From assembly GCF_002000985.1 (NCBI RefSeq), contig NZ_CP018822.1, positions 638,001-702,000 of the forward strand: 64,000 nucleotides of DNA, read 5' to 3'. Below, one piece after another: positions 47,474 through 55,147 of this stretch. Made by a program: the position numbers and the translations under genes. The DNA is from Streptococcus gallolyticus subsp. gallolyticus DSM 16831. Lineage in GTDB: Bacteria; Bacillota; Bacilli; Lactobacillales; Streptococcaceae. The notes under the pieces are model-generated. The model had not been told where the DNA came from and did not search any database. It saw only the letters and a list, made by a program, of their open reading frames with translations. Each line of letters starts with the position of its first letter. Within the stretch, counting starts at the first letter, position 1.

Positions 47474-48201
47474 ATGTTAACTATTTTTGTTTTGGAAGAT
47501 GATTTTTTACAGCAATCTCGTATTGAAAATGCCATTAATATTGCTTTAAAACGCAATTCTTTAAAATGCCGTTCTATCAATATTTTTGGTAAACCTCAAC
47601 AGTTATTAGATGCCATAGTGGAGCTCATCAACTATTCTTTTTAGATATTCAGATTGGAAACGATACCAAAAAGGGATTTGAAATTGCTAGTCAAATTCGT
47701 CAAAGAGATCCAAATGCAACAATTGTTTTTACAACGACGCACTCTGAATTTTTACCTGTAACATTTCAATATAAAGTTGCAGCTCTTGATTTTATTGATA
47801 AATCTTTATCGGAAGAAGAATATTTGGAGCATGTCGAGTCGGCAATCGTGGTGACTGTGGAGAATAGAGGAAAGAGTGTACAAGAAGATTCATTTAGTTT
47901 TGAGACATCTTTAGCAGCAATTCAGGTTCCCTTTCATAAAATTTTGTACTTTGAAACTTCACCAACGATTCATAAAGTTATTTTACACACTAAAGATGAA
48001 CGTATAGAATTTTATGCACGATTGTCACAAATTGTAAAAGCAGATGAAAGACTTTTTAAATGTCATAAATCCTTTGTTGTTAATCCTGAAAATGTCACAA
48101 AAATTGATAAAGAAACTGGAATGGTCTATTTCGAAACTAATGATACATGTTTAGTTGCAAAATTAAAACAGAAAAAATTAATTGAAAAAATGAAAATTTA
48201 G
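47474..48201 (+). pseudogene. BlpR/ComE-type LytTR response regulator, frameshifted
   Basis: The ATG at 47474 (AGGGAATAGGGAG upstream) starts MLTIFVLEDDFLQQSRIENA and runs 56 codons to TAG at 47642. From about 47617 another frame continues GAHQLFFLDIQIGNDTKKGF, with the phospho-acceptor Asp region, THSEFLPVTFQYKVAALDFI, and a C-terminal LytTR DNA-binding domain (about 47890-48195, FHKILYFETSPTIHKVIL, CHKSFVVNPENV), ending at 48201. The shift lies near GCCATAGTGGA (47612-47622) and fits loss of 1 base, or of 4 or 7 bases compared with BlpR relatives. The split product should not work as a phospho-switch. Confidence 0.85.
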
Positions 48202-48208
48202 GAGTTCT

Positions 48209-49516
48209 ATGAGCATTGAAATAATTTGTAGTGAAGTACATTTTTGGGTGATGATTATTCTCTATTTGTTGTTGTATCAACAAATTTCTGGGATAAAATT
48301 TCAAAAGCGGTGGTTTATAATAATCCCTCTTATTTTTAGAATACTATTTTTGATAATTCCTATTTTAGGATATTTTGGATCGCTGCTTTTTTTAGTAATC
48401 TATTCACTTTATAAAAATTATTATCAAAATAGACTGTTAGATATTTTTTATGGATTTTATCCGATAATTATTGAAAGTCTATTTAGTAAGTTATTCACTC
48501 ATTTTATTTTTCCGCTGTTTGGTATCTCATTTGATATCGTTAGTAATAATTACATATTGCTTTTTATTGTTGAACTATTAATCTATCCTATCTATTACTT
48601 ACTTATAAGAGTTTTAAAAGTTGATTTTAGTTGCCTGCAAAAAAGTTTAAAAAAGCAAAATTTTAATCCATTTTTATGGCTTGTTGATATCACTATGGTT
48701 GTATATTTTTGTATCTTACAACTTTTAATGATTTTTGATGTTAATTTTAATTCTTTTTTGAGTTACAGAAAGCTATTGGTGGGTATTTACCTGATTTTAT
48801 TCTTTATGATGTTGATTTATATAAATGGTACTTGTAAAGAAAAACTTGAACAAGAAGTTTTAGAACAAAAAGATAGACAATTGGCTGATTTATCTAACTA
48901 TAATAAGCAGATTGAGCATTTATATAAAGAGATAAAAAACTTTCGTCATGACTATGTTAATATTCTTTCGAGTATAAAGACAGGGATAGATAATAGAGAT
49001 ATTGATGCCATTTCGGACGTTTATCAAAAAGTATTAGCCAAATCTGGTCAACGAATTCAAGGAAATAGATATAATATAACTAATTTAATAAATGTAGAAA
49101 ATGAAGCAATAAAAAGTGTTTTGTCTGCTAAAGTACTAGAAGCTCAAGATAAAGGAATTAATATAAATATCGAAGTTGGAGATTCTTTTGTTAATCCTAA
49201 AATTGATTTACTTGATTTTGTGACTATTTTATCAATATTAATTGATAATGCCATTGAAGGTGTTCAACCAGATTCTAATCATAGTATTACAGTTGCTTTG
49301 ATTGCTGGTGAAGAAGATGCGTTGATAGTGGAGAATACAACTTTGAAAGAAAAAATAGACATTTCACAAATTTATTCGTATGGTTTTTCTACTAAGGGAA
49401 CAGATAGAGGAATTGGGTTATCTAATGTCATTCATATTTTAGATAATTATCCAAATGTTACTTTGCAGACACAAAGTAGTCACCATATATTTAAACAGAC
49501 ATTAAAAATGAAATAA
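48209..49516 (+). CDS. HPK10-family sensor histidine kinase (BlpH/ComD type)
   Basis: 435 residues. About six or seven membrane helices (1-205) are followed by a coiled segment and a short kinase core. The phosphorylated His is in KNFRHDYVNIL (about residue 247), the N-box is LSILIDNAIEG, and the C-terminal STKGTDRGIGLSNV is the G-box. HPK10 kinases sense secreted peptides. AGGAG lies just upstream. It follows the broken regulator by 7 bases and is itself intact. A bidirectional terminator separates it from the converging peptide gene. Confidence 0.9.
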   Translation: MSIEIICSEVHFWVMIILYLLLYQQISGIKFQKRWFIIIPLIFRILFLIIPILGYFGSLLFLVIYSLYKNYYQNRLLDIFYGFYPIIIESLFSKLFTHFIFPLFGISFDIVSNNYILLFIVELLIYPIYYLLIRVLKVDFSCLQKSLKKQNFNPFLWLVDITMVVYFCILQLLMIFDVNFNSFLSYRKLLVGIYLILFFMMLIYINGTCKEKLEQEVLEQKDRQLADLSNYNKQIEHLYKEIKNFRHDYVNILSSIKTGIDNRDIDAISDVYQKVLAKSGQRIQGNRYNITNLINVENEAIKSVLSAKVLEAQDKGININIEVGDSFVNPKIDLLDFVTILSILIDNAIEGVQPDSNHSITVALIAGEEDALIVENTTLKEKIDISQIYSYGFSTKGTDRGIGLSNVIHILDNYPNVTLQTQSSHHIFKQTLKMK

Positions 49517-49560
49517 AAATACCATCATATTCTCAACTCAAGAATATGATGGTATTTTTT
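49515..49560. terminator. Bidirectional terminator between the kinase and peptide genes
   Basis: AAAATACCATCATATTC pairs with GAATATGATGGTATTTT around TCAACTCAA, a 17-bp stem with A- and T-runs at both ends. Confidence 0.9.
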
Positions 49561-49579
49561 GTTGTTGAAAATTGAAAGT

Positions 49580-49642
49580 TTAAAAAATAATTACTTTAGC
49601 TAAGATATTATGTATGATTTTCCAAAAATCAAATCCGTTCAT
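49580..49642 (-). CDS. Predicted 20-residue amphipathic peptide, pheromone or PSM-like effector candidate
   Basis: ATG at 49642, stop at 49580-49582; product MNGFDFWKIIHNILAKVIIF. GGAGG (49648-49652 on the complement) is ideally spaced before the ATG. Hydrophobic residues recur every three or four positions (F4, F6, W7, I9, I10, I13, L14, V17, I18), with Asp, Lys, His, Asn and Lys on the other face, so an amphipathic helix is likely. It has no double-glycine leader and no signal peptide. Its promoter carries the same direct repeat as the response-regulator gene. I do not recognise a named family. Confidence 0.6.
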   Translation of the reverse strand: MNGFDFWKIIHNILAKVIIF

Positions 49643-49674
49643 TTTTACCTCCGTATATCTGTTGCTTTAATCAC

Positions 49675-49739
49675 AGTATATAACAAAAAAACGAAAAATA
49701 TAATGTTTTGTCATAAAAAGTATGTATTTAATCATTTTT
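49675..49739 (-). promoter_or_regulatory. LytTR-type direct-repeat promoter of the small peptide gene
   Basis: On the minus strand AAAAATGAT (49739-49731), 12 bases, TTTTATGAC (49718-49710), then the -10 TATACT (49680-49675). Spacings are identical to those at 47366-47430. Confidence 0.6.
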
Positions 49740-49752
49740 GATAAATGATTTA

Positions 49753-49817
49753 GAAAATGACTAAAAAAGCACATATTATGACAATTATGATTTTGATCTA
49801 TATTCTCATGATAATAT
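49753..49817 (+). promoter_or_regulatory. LytTR-type direct-repeat promoter of the CHAP protein gene
   Basis: GAAAATGAC (49753-49761), 12 bases, TATTATGAC (49774-49782), then TAATAT (49812-49817) as -10. An 11-base string ATTATGACAAT is shared with the response-regulator promoter. A perfect inverted repeat ATCTATATT/AATATAGAT (49796-49821) covers the -10. Confidence 0.6.
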
Positions 49818-49874
49818 AGATTCCGTTGTGCTAAAAAAGAGCATAATATTTAAAGTTTAAGGAGACATATAACT

Positions 49875-51917
49875 ATGAAAAAGTCAATTTTTGACCATTG
49901 TTCGCAGCGCTTTTCAATTAGAAAATGTTCATGTGGTGTAGTGTCAGTTCTTCTAGGGATTACACTATTATTAGGTGGAGCAAATGTTAGCGCAGAAGAG
50001 GAAGCTGTTTCATCACATTTGACAGAAGATAATGTTATTCTATCAAATGTTCAAAATCAAGATTCTATATCTGATTTAAATCAAAGTAATAATGATTTTT
50101 TCAGTGATGAAATTGAAGAAAATAATGATTCTGAAGAAAATATTGTTGAGACCACAGAAGCTAATACGAATGTAAATATTGATGATTCAGCAGGTTGTGA
50201 TATTGATGAAGTAAATAACATTAATGATGAAGCGGAATCTAGTGATAAAATGAACGAGTTTGAAAGTGACGAAGTACAAAGTGTAACTTTATCAATTCAA
50301 GAGAACACTGTTTACTATACAGAGAAAATGTTATCAGCTTCATTGAATTCTGGTAAGTCAGGTGTGGTGGGAGATGATTATCCTTCTGGTTGGAAAGGCA
50401 GTGGAGGTGGACAGGATACATGGGGATATACAAAATCTACCTGTACATCATTTGTTGCATATCGACTACGAAATATCAATAAATTTGAAATTCCTAAAAA
50501 TTTAGGAAATGCTGGAGAATGGGGAAGAAAAGCACAAAGTCAGGGATATTTAGTAAATAAAAAACCAGCGGTTGGTGCGGTAGCTTGGTCAACTGAAGGA
50601 ACATATGGACATGTAGCTTGGGTAGCGGCGGTCAACGGTAATAGTGTTGTTGTTGAAGAATACAATTGGAATTGGGATTATGCATATCACACTAGGACTA
50701 TGCCAATCAGTAGTTATGCTGGCTTTATTCATTTTAAAGATTTAAAATCAGAACCTGAAAAGCCAGTGGTAAAAGGAAAAATCGAAATCCAAAACCAAAA
50801 TGACAAAGCTGGAACTTTTGATGTTATTGTAACAGATGCCTCAAGTAACTATGAGATACGTGAAGTTCAACTTCCGATTTGGTCAGCACAGAATGACCAA
50901 GATGATATCATTTGGTATAGAGCTCAAAAACAAGGAAATGGCACATATAAGACATCGGTAAAAATCAGTGATCATAAGAATGATAGAGGTACATATAATA
51001 TTCACTTATATTACGTCTTGAGTAATGGTCAACAAATTGGTATTGGTGGAACGCAGACAAATATTACAGATGGAAAAAGTGAAAATCCTACTGGTAAGCT
51101 AAAAATTACAAATCAAGATGATAAAACAGGAACATTTAGTGTAATAATTGAAGATGTCCTTTGCCCAAATGGATTAAAAGAAATTAGAGTTCCAGTTTGG
51201 TCAGAAAAAAATGGTCAAGACGATATTATCTGGTATACTGCTACCAAACAAAATGATAGTACCTATAAAGTTTCTGTAAAGATTAGCGATCATAAAAATG
51301 ATAGAGGAACGTATAATATTCATCTTTATTACGCAACTAATAATGGTAAATTTTTAGGAGTTGACGGTACACAAATTGAAATAAAAGAAGTAGTTGATAA
51401 TGGACCAACAGGTGACATTGCAATTAAAAATAAAAACAATCAAACAGGTACATTTGATGTTATTATCTCTAATGTTTTTAATAAAAATGGAGTGAAAGAA
51501 GTCAAAGTTCCAATTTGGTCAGAAGAGAATGGTCAAGATGATATTATCTGGTATACTGCTAGCAAACAAAGTGATAACACCTATAAAGTTTCTGTGAAGG
51601 CAAGTAATCACAAAAATAGTCAAGGACAATACAATGTTCACTTATACTATGTTCAAAATGACGGTAAAATGATTGGAGTTGGTGGAACGAAAACAGATGT
51701 TCATTTTATTTCACGACCTTCAATCCCAGATAAAGGAAACTATACATTTAGTAGTCGTGCAAGTATAAAATCAGAACCTAAAATGTCATCACCTGAAATT
51801 GCGTATTATGATGCAGGAAATAAGGTCTATTATGATAAAGTTCTTTTTTCTGATGGTCATTATTGGATTAGTTATGTATCTTATACGGGAAGTCGTCGTT
51901 ATATTAGTATTACGTAG
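49875..51917 (+). CDS. Secreted CHAP-domain surface protein with GBS-Bsp-like repeats
   Basis: 680 residues. A YSIRK-like signal peptide (RFSIRKCSCGVVSVLLG..., cut near residue 41) is followed by an acidic Asn/Glu-rich region and a CHAP amidase/peptidase domain (about 166-292) with Cys190 in TCTSFVAYRL, His246 in YGHVAWVAAV and the EEYNWNW acidic site. Three GBS-Bsp-like beta repeats (about 301-395, 407-500, 513-605) and a C-terminal SH3b domain (about 620-680) complete it. No LPXTG signal. It probably cuts peptidoglycan peptides and binds wall non-covalently. AAGGAG precedes the ATG. Predicted target of the adjacent two-component system. Confidence 0.88.
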   Translation: MKKSIFDHCSQRFSIRKCSCGVVSVLLGITLLLGGANVSAEEEAVSSHLTEDNVILSNVQNQDSISDLNQSNNDFFSDEIEENNDSEENIVETTEANTNVNIDDSAGCDIDEVNNINDEAESSDKMNEFESDEVQSVTLSIQENTVYYTEKMLSASLNSGKSGVVGDDYPSGWKGSGGGQDTWGYTKSTCTSFVAYRLRNINKFEIPKNLGNAGEWGRKAQSQGYLVNKKPAVGAVAWSTEGTYGHVAWVAAVNGNSVVVEEYNWNWDYAYHTRTMPISSYAGFIHFKDLKSEPEKPVVKGKIEIQNQNDKAGTFDVIVTDASSNYEIREVQLPIWSAQNDQDDIIWYRAQKQGNGTYKTSVKISDHKNDRGTYNIHLYYVLSNGQQIGIGGTQTNITDGKSENPTGKLKITNQDDKTGTFSVIIEDVLCPNGLKEIRVPVWSEKNGQDDIIWYTATKQNDSTYKVSVKISDHKNDRGTYNIHLYYATNNGKFLGVDGTQIEIKEVVDNGPTGDIAIKNKNNQTGTFDVIISNVFNKNGVKEVKVPIWSEENGQDDIIWYTASKQSDNTYKVSVKASNHKNSQGQYNVHLYYVQNDGKMIGVGGTKTDVHFISRPSIPDKGNYTFSSRASIKSEPKMSSPEIAYYDAGNKVYYDKVLFSDGHYWISYVSYTGSRRYISIT

Positions 51918-51928
51918 ATTAAATATTT

Positions 51929-51956
51929 CAAAAATGTTACAAATATTACATTTTTG
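51929..51956 (+). terminator. AT-rich hairpin after the CHAP gene
   Basis: CAAAAATGT-10 bases-ACATTTTTG. A weak terminator, or an operator touching the -35 of the next promoter. Confidence 0.4.
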
Positions 51957-51958
51957 TA

Positions 51959-51987
51959 TTGACTTTTACAGATATATACTTTATAAT
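51959..51987 (+). promoter_or_regulatory. Promoter of the lipoprotein-Bsp operon
   Basis: TTGACT (51959-51964), 17-bp spacer, TATAAT (51982-51987). A 5' leader of about 95 bases precedes the start codon. No LytTR repeat is seen here. Confidence 0.7.
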
Positions 51988-52088
51988 ATTTTTCAGAATT
52001 GGCCGATTCTAATAATTAATGGTGATGATTTTAGCTATAAAATCAGCTGTTGTCACTGTTTTATGAAAAATGTCTAGGAGATTTTTTT

Positions 52089-52655
52089 ATGAGAAAGAGT
52101 TGTAAAATAACTGTAATATTACTCTGCTCAGTCTTGTTACTTGGAGCTTGTTCAAAAAAGGAAAAGTCATCTCAAGTTAGCACAAGCCATTCAAAAGTAA
52201 CACAAGTAAGCAAGAGTAGCACAAAGAAAAAGAAAGTGACTAAAAATTCATCAAGCACAGAGTTGAGTTCATCAATTTCAGCACCCAATAGCCAAGATAG
52301 TAGTAATGACAGTTCAGTTGCTGAGAGTGGAGAAGCTCAAAGTTCAGATTCTTTAAATACTCAAGGTTCTTCTGTATTATCTCGGAACGAGAATAACACT
52401 ACAAATTCTGAGCAGTCTACATCATCCAGTGTTGAGAATAGTGGGGGAGCAGTGGTTAATTCTGGAACACTTGAATTAAGTCAAGCGACACCAATTTATT
52501 CACAACCCGACAAATCAAGTGAGGCGGTTGATATTTTTTCTACTGGAAACATTGAATTTGATAAGTATTTCAGTGAAAATGGTGAGTGGTGGTATAGTTA
52601 TGTTTCATACGAAGGCCAACGTTACTACATTGCTTATTCAGATATTAATCATTAA
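52089..52655 (+). CDS. Lipoprotein with Ser-rich linker and SH3-like C-terminus
   Basis: 188 residues. Signal peptide with lipobox LLGAC (lipidated Cys about residue 21), then a Lys- and Ser-rich spacer (about 25-125) and a C-terminal module of about 60 residues ending GEWWYSYVSYEGQRYYIAYS. That module resembles the SH3b domains of its neighbours. AGGAG (52076-52080) supports ATG 52089; an in-frame codon at 52050 has none. It probably sits at the membrane and reaches the wall. It is cotranscribed with the next gene. Confidence 0.8.
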   Translation: MRKSCKITVILLCSVLLLGACSKKEKSSQVSTSHSKVTQVSKSSTKKKKVTKNSSSTELSSSISAPNSQDSSNDSSVAESGEAQSSDSLNTQGSSVLSRNENNTTNSEQSTSSSVENSGGAVVNSGTLELSQATPIYSQPDKSSEAVDIFSTGNIEFDKYFSENGEWWYSYVSYEGQRYYIAYSDINH

Positions 52656-52688
52656 TTAAATGATTGAGTTTGGGAAGGTGAAGAAATT

Positions 52689-55073
52689 ATGAAAAAAAGT
52701 ATATTTGGTTGTGAGGAGCAACGTTTTGGTATCCGCAAATATAGTGTTGGGGTTGCTTCTGTTTTAATCGCAAGTGTGCTAGTTATGGGAGGACAAACTG
52801 TTGCTGCTGATGATGTGGTGTCGGCGGATGCTATTTCAACGGAGCTAGTAACAGATGTTCAAGAAGAAAGTGAGAATTCGTCTGCTATTAGTGAATCTAA
52901 TGTTCAAGCAGATGTCACAACAGAAGATGAAAATACTGAAGCAGTCACTTCTGATGAAACTGATGAGCAAGCCGTTAGTCAAGTAGCAAATGAAAATCAG
53001 CCAGAAGAAACTGCTGATGTTGCGAAAGAAGAGCAAGTAGAAGAAAGTAATGCCACTGAGACATCTGAAGCACGTGAGGTTGAATCAAACGAAAATGAGG
53101 TTGTTACTATAAATGTAGCGCAAGCGAGCAAAAATGTTCAAACAAATCAAGCGCGTGTTTTTGAAGAATCAAAAATTCCTGTAACAGCTAATAGCCTACC
53201 TAATCAAGGCTATTACACTTATACCAAACAGACGGAAGTCAAAAATACACCGAAAGCTTCTGCACCAGTTGCTTTTTATGCCAATGTTGGCGACCGCATT
53301 TTTTACGACCAAGTTTTGAGCGAAGATGGCTACCAATGGATTTCTTATAAATCTTATTCAGGTCAACGTCGTTATGCTGCTATTCAGAAATTGACACCAA
53401 CAGTTGTTCAAAAATTGTCTGGCTCTATTAATATTCAGAATGTTAGTAGCCAAGGTTTTGAAGTTCTTGTGACAAATGTTTCAGATCCTAAAGGTGTAAA
53501 GGCGGTAAAAGTTCCAGTCTGGACAGATAAAAATGACCAAGATGATATTATCTGGTATGACGGTGTGAAACAGACTAATGGCGATTACAAAGTTATTGTC
53601 AAAACTGCTGAACACAAAGGCGAGACTGGCAATTATAATGTGCACCTCTATTACCTTGAACAAAGTGGGAAAATGCAAGGTATCGAGGGTAAAAAGGTTA
53701 CTGTTCCAGAGAAAACAACTGGTGCGCAAAATATTCCAGAACAAGGTTCTTATACCTTTAACGAAGTTGTCGAAGTGAAAAATGAACCTAAAATGTCAGC
53801 GCCGACTGAATTTACCTTTGAAAAAGGATTTAAACTTGGTTACTACGATAAGGTTTTAGAAGCCGACAATCACCAATGGATTTCTTATGTCAGCTACGGT
53901 GGGGTACGTCGCTATATTCCAATTGCTACGCTAAAAACACAAGCTCCAACTGGCAAAGTCGATATTCAAAACCACACTAACGGAGACTTTGATGTTATTG
54001 TGTCGGACGTTTCAGATAGCAATGGTATTAAAGCTGTGAAAGTGCCAGTCTGGACGGTAAAAAATGACCAAGATGACATCATCTGGTATGACGCCGTGAA
54101 ACAGTCAGATGGTACTTACAAGGTCAATGTCAAATTGTCTGAGCACAAAAACGAACGCAGTGATTACAATGTTCATTTGTATTACCAAGAACCAGATGGC
54201 AAAATGCGTGGCGTGCTGGGTACAAAAACAACAGTAGCGGAAGCTAAAACAAGTGTTACTGGCAAAGTCGATATTCAAAGCCACGCTAATGGAGACTTTG
54301 ATGTTATCGTGTCAGACGTTTCAGATAGTAATGGCATTAAAGCTGTGAAAGTTCCCGTTTGGACGGTAAAGAATGACCAAGATGACATCATTTGGTACGA
54401 CGCCGTGAAACAAAGTGACGGCATCTATAAAGTTAACGTGAAATTGTCTGAGCACAAAAACGAGCGTGGTGATTACAATGTTCACCTCTATTACCAAGAA
54501 ACAGACGGCAAAATGCGTGGCGTACTTGGCACCAAAACAACAGTAGCGGAAGCTAAGCTTTCTGGTCAATTGGCGATTACCAACCAATCACCACAAGGAT
54601 TTGATGTCATTATTTCGGAAGTTTCAAATCCTAATGGAGTGAAAACGGTGAAAGTGCCAGTTTGGTCAACGCAAGGTGGGCAAGATGATATTATCTGGTA
54701 TAATGCGACAAAACAAAATGATGGCACTTATAAGGTAGCTGTTAATGTTAAAGACCATAAAAATAATTCTGGTGAGTATAATGTTCATCTTTACTATGAG
54801 CAAAATGATGGTTCATTAAAAGGTGTTTCAGCAACTCGCACGACTGTTGAGGCTCCTAAAGCTCAACCAGCGCCAGCTATGCCACAAAGTGGAACATATG
54901 TTTTTACAAGTCCAAAAGAAGTGAAAAGTCAACCAAAAGTATCAGCGCCAACCGAGTTTACCTTGGATAAAGGGTATCAAATCCGCTACGACCAAGCGTT
55001 TAGTGCTGACGGTCATCAATGGATTTCTTATGTTAGTTATGGTGGCTTGAGACGTTATGTATTGATTAATTAG
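52689..55073 (+). CDS. Secreted GBS-Bsp-like repeat/SH3b wall protein
   Basis: 794 residues. A YSIRK-type signal peptide (RFGIRKYSVGVASVLIAS) and an acidic Glu/Val-rich region (about 40-165) are followed by SH3b (about 168-235), Bsp-like repeat (243-340), SH3b (348-412), three Bsp-like repeats (420-518, 523-622, 623-722) and SH3b (730-794). No catalytic domain and no LPXTG. It is related to Bsp of group B streptococcus, linked to cell shape and wall. AAGGTGAAGAAATT lies upstream, 33 bases after the lipoprotein gene. Confidence 0.85.
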   Translation: MKKSIFGCEEQRFGIRKYSVGVASVLIASVLVMGGQTVAADDVVSADAISTELVTDVQEESENSSAISESNVQADVTTEDENTEAVTSDETDEQAVSQVANENQPEETADVAKEEQVEESNATETSEAREVESNENEVVTINVAQASKNVQTNQARVFEESKIPVTANSLPNQGYYTYTKQTEVKNTPKASAPVAFYANVGDRIFYDQVLSEDGYQWISYKSYSGQRRYAAIQKLTPTVVQKLSGSINIQNVSSQGFEVLVTNVSDPKGVKAVKVPVWTDKNDQDDIIWYDGVKQTNGDYKVIVKTAEHKGETGNYNVHLYYLEQSGKMQGIEGKKVTVPEKTTGAQNIPEQGSYTFNEVVEVKNEPKMSAPTEFTFEKGFKLGYYDKVLEADNHQWISYVSYGGVRRYIPIATLKTQAPTGKVDIQNHTNGDFDVIVSDVSDSNGIKAVKVPVWTVKNDQDDIIWYDAVKQSDGTYKVNVKLSEHKNERSDYNVHLYYQEPDGKMRGVLGTKTTVAEAKTSVTGKVDIQSHANGDFDVIVSDVSDSNGIKAVKVPVWTVKNDQDDIIWYDAVKQSDGIYKVNVKLSEHKNERGDYNVHLYYQETDGKMRGVLGTKTTVAEAKLSGQLAITNQSPQGFDVIISEVSNPNGVKTVKVPVWSTQGGQDDIIWYNATKQNDGTYKVAVNVKDHKNNSGEYNVHLYYEQNDGSLKGVSATRTTVEAPKAQPAPAMPQSGTYVFTSPKEVKSQPKVSAPTEFTLDKGYQIRYDQAFSADGHQWISYVSYGGLRRYVLIN
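53948..54556 (+). repeat. Tandem 309-bp coding duplication inside the Bsp-like gene
   Basis: Units begin at ACTGGCAAAGTCGATATTCA near 53948 and near 54257 and match closely throughout, giving nearly identical protein repeats. The neighbouring repeats at 53416 and 54558 are much more diverged, so this duplication is recent. Confidence 0.85.
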
Positions 55074-55094
55074 AATTGTTAAGTTTAGAGATAT

Positions 55095-55136
55095 TGCTCC
55101 TACTTGGAAATGATTTTCTAGTGGGAGCATTATTTT
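55095..55136 (+). terminator. Terminator after the Bsp-like gene
   Basis: TGCTCCTACT pairs with AGTGGGAGCA (one G-T) around a 15-base loop, followed by TTATTTT. Confidence 0.7.
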
Positions 55137-55147
55137 AGGGAAGAGAG

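Noticed and set aside
53416..54900. Regular repeats that could be taken for a CRISPR array
   Set aside because: Repeat units are about 300 bp, in frame and coding for beta domains; there are no short repeats with unique spacers.
49875..55073. LPXTG-anchored adhesins
   Set aside because: Neither large surface protein has an LPXTG motif with hydrophobic tail; both end in SH3b modules.
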